From positions 6,441,034-6,505,033 of the forward strand of contig OX439127.1 of the NCBI GenBank assembly GCA_949318235.1: DNA of 64,000 nucleotides. Reading direction: 5' to 3'. The translations under genes were made by a program, and so were the position numbers. Positions 60,701 to 64,000 of the stretch are shown here, in pieces (within the stretch, counting starts at the first letter, position 1; every line of letters starts with the position of its first letter). The notes beneath the pieces are model-generated. The model made no database searches and was not told where the DNA came from. It was given only the letters and a program-made list of their open reading frames with translations. Source of the DNA: Ecdyonurus torrentis (lineage: Eukaryota > Arthropoda > Insecta > Ephemeroptera > Heptageniidae).

Positions 60701-60761
<61 letters not shown>

Positions 60762-61679
60762 ACTCTCACACTCACTCACTCACTCACTCACTCACTCACT
60801 CACTCACTCACTCACTCACTCACTCACTCACTCACTCACTCACTCACTCACTCACTCACTCACTCACTCACTCACTCACTCATATGTTAATGTTATTACA
60901 GTTTCCAATGCTGGACATTGCCAGGATTGATGACGTAGGAGACGTAACGTGAGTGATAGCAGAAGACCATCTCTCTCTCTCTCTCTCACACTCACTCACT
61001 CGCTCACTCATATATCTATATATTATTACAGTTTCCACTGCTGGACATTGCCAGGATTGATGACGTAGGAGACGTAACGTGAGTGATAGCAGAAGACCAT
61101 CTCTCTCTCTCTCTCTCTCTCTCTCACACTCACTCACTCACTCACTCATATGTTAATGTTATTACAGTTTCCAATGCTGGACATTGCCAGGATTCATGAC
61201 GTATAGGAGACGTAACGTGAGTGATAGCAGAAGACCATATCTCTCTCTCTCTCTCTCACTCACTCACTCACTCACTCACTCACTCACTCACTCACTCACT
61301 CACTCACTCACTCACTCACTCACTCACTCACTCATATGTTAATGTTATTACAGTTTCCACTGCTGGACATTGCCAGGATTGATGACCTATAGGAGACGTA
61401 ACGTGAGTGATAGCAGAAGACCATATCTCTCTCTCTCTCTCTCTCACTCACTCACTCACTCATATGTTAATGTTATTACAGTTTCCACTGCTGGACATTG
61501 CCAGGATTGATGACCTATAGGAGACGTAACGTGAGTGATAGCAGAAGACCATATCTCTCTCTCTCTCTCACTCACTCACTCACTCACTCATATGTTAATG
61601 TTATTACAGTTTCCACTGCTGGACATTGCCAGGATTGATGACCTATAGGAGACGTAACGTGAGTGATAGCAGAAGACCA

Positions 61680-61721
<42 letters not shown>

Positions 61722-61970
61722 TCACTCACTCACTCACTCACTCACTCACTCACTCACTCACTCACTCACTCACTCACTCACTCACTCACTCACTCACTCA
61801 CTCACTCACTCACTCATATGTTAATGTTATTACAGTTTCCAATGCTGGACATTGCCAGGATTGATGACCTATAGGAGACGTAACGTGAGTGATAGCAGAA
61901 AGCCATATATCTTTCTCTCTCTCTCACTCACTCACTCACTCATATGATTATGTTATTACAGTTTTATTAC
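60599..61970 (+). repeat. Tandem array of eight exon-like blocks separated by CT-rich microsatellites
   Basis: Each unit is ATATGTTAATGTTATTACAG, then a 47-49 bp block TTTCCACTGCTGGACATTGC...GGAGACGTAAC, then GTGAGTGATAGCAGAAGACC, then (CT)n and (CACT)n. Blocks lie at 60634-60682, 60902-60948, 61032-61078, 61168-61216, 61354-61402, 61482-61530, 61610-61658 and 61836-61884; a ninth acceptor-like sequence is at 61961. TTACAG preceded by a pyrimidine tract and followed by GTGAGT looks like an exon with both splice sites; TTAAT fits a branch-point consensus. Blocks of 47 or 49 bases do not keep frame and the 49-base form has a stop in one frame, so a repeated coding exon is unlikely. Confidence 0.85.
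60703..60881. repeat. (CT)n and (CACT)n compound microsatellite
   Basis: The largest intra-array spacer: CT repeats, then CACTCT, then about 27 ACTC units. A similar one lies at 61684-61815. Confidence 0.97.
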
Positions 61971-62150
61971 AGGATAGTTATACTGGATATAATTATAATA
62001 ATGCAGAATAATACTGAAGTAACGGCCAGCTCCATTACTCTCCATGGGTTGTTCCTTTGTATCTTAGATAGCAGTAGAACTTCCTACGATGAGAGTGGCA
62101 GTTCCTATTACAGGATAATACTGAAGTGACTGCCAGCTCTAGCACTCTCT
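61962..62150 (+). repeat. Diverged direct duplication downstream of the array
   Basis: TTATTACAGGATAGTTATAC with AATACTGAAGTAACGGCCAG and CTCTCCATGGGTTGTT recurs as CTATTACAGGATAATACTGA, AGTGACTGCCAGCTCTAGCA and CTCTCTATAGGTTATT at 62105-62155. Confidence 0.7.
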
Positions 62151-62189
62151 ATAGGTTATTAACTATCTATATTATTTTTGCAATTATCA

Positions 62190-62640
62190 AGGCTGCCATA
62201 GCAGAGAACCCGGATATGTCTTCCAAGTGCCCTCAAAAAGGACGTTACATTTAGAGTGCATTTTTTAAAAAATTATTATTATTATTTTTTATTTTGAGCA
62301 AGCAAAAGTTTTAAATGTTTTATAGGTGTGAAGTTAAGTCCTCTTTTTGAGTTGTTTGATATTATTTACAACAAAAGGTGCTGCCATAAGAGAACGTCCC
62401 TGCTATGACTTCCGTAGGTCTTTACTAAGGACGTAGCACATTTACGGTGCTGATTTTTCATTTGTACAGGTAATATTTTTAAATGGTTCTTATAGGTAAG
62501 AAGTATGAGTCTCTTAAAAAAGTCCATATTGAGTTTGTAACAAATATATAAGTATGCATAGGGCAACGTCTCTGATATGACTGGCATACGTCTTTACTAA
62601 AGACGTTACATATTATAGGGTATAGTATTAAAAAAAAAAA
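62190..62640 (+). repeat. Three degenerate tandem units of about 185 bp with AGGACGT motifs
   Basis: Unit cores at about 62192, 62382 and 62549: CTGCCATAGCAGAGAACCCG, TGCTGCCATAAGAGAACGTC and GCATAGGGCAACGTCTCTGA. Each continues with ATATGTCTTCC/ATGACTTCCGTAGGTC and GGACGTTACAT-like strings. They lie just inside the right terminus of the 55243-62819 candidate. Confidence 0.7.
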
Positions 62641-62829
62641 AAAAAAAAAAAATCGTGGAACAATTCAACCTAGGTATTCCTCACATATATCTTTGATCTG
62701 CCTCCAACAAGACGTCCTCAAGACGCGGACATTAAAGACGTAGTTTCGAGACAGACTTTAAACAACGTCTCCGAGTCATTGCCAAGACAGTCTTCGAGAC
62801 TGTTCTTTTGTTTTATGGGCTACCTATTG

Positions 62830-63409
62830 TATACGCACACACATTATTATCAAATATTATTGTTTGGGTGCATGGCATATAGTTTATTATATTTAAGTTG
62901 AAAATGTAATAAAAAAATATTAAGAAGTGCATAGCTGCAGAAACGCTTTTTTTTTTTTTTTTAATTATTGTTTTAGGCTGCTATGTAAAAAAGTGATCTA
63001 ACAGCTCTATATATTTTTAGTATCACTTGCAGTCTATATCCCAATTGCTTCGTGTAATTATTTTATCTTTATTTTATTAGACATATTTATATTGTTTACC
63101 ATTGACGTTATACTTTTTTTTTACACTCTGAATTATTTTCTATATTTCGTCGATGAAAATTCCGAGTATTTATATATATGACAGATAAAATTACATTCGT
63201 TATAAATTAGTAAAATACAGTATATAATATATTTTGAAATAATACATAAAATTAATTACCATACAATTAATAATTACTTACCATTTAGGGGCTATACACA
63301 GAGATACGCAAATTTTTGCGTTTATAATCTCGACTTCCAAAAAAATATTTTATAGTGTCTCTATGAAAATAATGAAATAATAATATACAGTATATCATAC
63401 TGTAGTTAT

Positions 63410-63410
<1 letters not shown>
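62830..63410. other. Unassigned AT-rich sequence
   Basis: No gene; poly(T) tract at 62948-62962. Confidence 0.4.
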
Positions 63411-63535
<125 letters not shown>

Positions 63536-63539
63536 ATCT

Positions 63540-63600
63540 TCATTGCAAAATAAGATAGGCAAAAGGTGCAAAAAGTTGCAAAAGGTGCAAAAAGTTATAC
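63540..63600. repeat. Short GTGCAAAA tandem
   Basis: GGCAAAAGGTGCAAAAAGTTGCAAAAGGTGC-type units repeat about four times at 63559-63595. Confidence 0.75.
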
Positions 63601-63642
63601 ATATTACCATCTTCTATTCTCATTGACTCATTGAAAAAAGAG

Positions 63643-64000
63643 TATGGTATGATCGAGTGGTGAAGGAAGCTGACTCGTACTGTGTACTCCTCACTGAGTA
63701 TAGGTTCGAGCCTCTGCTGGGTGCGTACGTCAAGTGTGAGAGCACAATGACACGATGCATGTTACATGCATTGCATTCCATTAAGACGCACAGCATTCGA
63801 GAGGTGCAAGATCGATGTGATTGCACCGACCAGCCTGCCTAGACGTTTTCATGGTTTCTCTAGGTTGTCATGGTGAATGTCGGGCTGAGTATTTAGGCCG
63901 TGGCCGGCCCGTGTGTGCTTTTCCATTAACTGGAAAGTCATTACCGGTTGATAAGACAAAGTTGTGACTGGGATTGGGTTTGGTGTAGCACAATATAACA
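63643..64000 (+). mobile_element. SINE family 1, copy 5, cut by the window end
   Basis: Head GGTATGATCGAGTGGTGAAG, B box GGTTCGAGCC at 63703, then GCTGGGTGCGTACGTCAAG, GCACAGCATTCGAGAGGTGC, ACCAGCCTGCCTAGACG, CCCGTGTGTGCTTTTCCATT and GACTGGGATTGGGTTTGG. It is the longest uninterrupted copy in the window and defines the family at about 350 bp or more. Confidence 0.92.

Larger units (their letters stand above)
55243..62819. other. Candidate 7.6-kb unit with CCCAGTAAAC-type inverted termini
   Basis: The left end is CCCAGTAAACATCCGG with GAAGACAGTCTTGAAGACAG; the right end, reversed, is CCCATAAAACAAAAG with GAACAGTC and GAAGACTGTCTTGG. CT flanks both ends (55241-55242, 62820-62821). AGACGT/ACGTCT motifs are concentrated near both ends (55290-55925 and 62210-62790). 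This resembles, at larger scale, the 582-bp element at 37261. The interior contains the second F foldback, a promoter-like island, a TTAA element and the exon-like array. The two ends might instead be independent members of one small family. Confidence 0.35.

Noticed and set aside
60634..61884. CRISPR array
   Set aside because: Regularly repeated units suggested it, but the spacers are microsatellites and the DNA is eukaryotic.
60634..61884. Repeated coding exon giving a modular protein
   Set aside because: Blocks of 47 and 49 bases do not preserve frame on joining, and one frame stops at CTATAG; a non-coding or frame-switching role is the only exon model left.

Overview
The window looks like nuclear DNA from an animal with an AT-rich genome, most likely an invertebrate. 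The support is AT-rich gene-poor sequence, long di-, tetra- and hexanucleotide microsatellites, tRNA-derived SINEs with RNA polymerase III A and B boxes, degenerate ends of LINE reverse-transcriptase genes, a Tc1/mariner-type transposase remnant, and many short inverted-repeat elements. I could not assign a phylum. No intact cellular protein-coding gene, rRNA gene, functional tRNA gene or CRISPR array is visible. Nearly all longer open frames are translated microsatellites or pieces of SINEs and foldback elements.

Layout. 1-1667 is an inverted copy of 33590-35021; the left arm was later hit by a mariner-like element (569-1262) and the right arm by a SINE fragment. 2.0-5.9 kb holds an inverted-repeat patch, a MITE and the (ATTC)n and (TATG)n arrays. 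5.9-27 kb is a mosaic of local segmental duplications, interrupted by a 2.6-kb near-perfect palindrome (7057-9677), a LINE fragment and a hAT-like element. 27-36 kb has SINEs, microsatellites and hairpins. 36.2-38.4 kb is a second foldback element, containing a nested 582-bp element that itself carries a tRNA-like sequence. 39-54 kb is dense in small inverted-repeat elements and SINEs, including a LINE 3' end whose tail matches SINE family 2. 55.2-62.8 kb is bounded by related inverted termini and includes a second member of the 36-kb foldback family, a GC-rich promoter-like island (58.4-58.7 kb) and a tandem array of eight 47-49 bp blocks bounded by consensus-like splice sites (60.6-61.9 kb). 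The window ends inside a SINE.

How the parts work together. The window reads as a record of nested transposition. Paralogous copies inside the window serve as empty sites and prove several insertions: the mariner-like element, the LINE fragment and the hAT-like element. The TTAA-flanked element inside a MITE and the 9-bp-duplication element inside a SINE are shown by their duplicated targets. The most interesting structures are the exon-like tandem array downstream of the promoter-like island, the palindromes that could produce long hairpin RNA, the SINE/LINE pair sharing a 3' tail, and element families with CCCAGTAAAC-type ends. Alignments were made by eye, so boundaries are usually good to a few bases for terminal repeats and to tens of bases for duplicated blocks.
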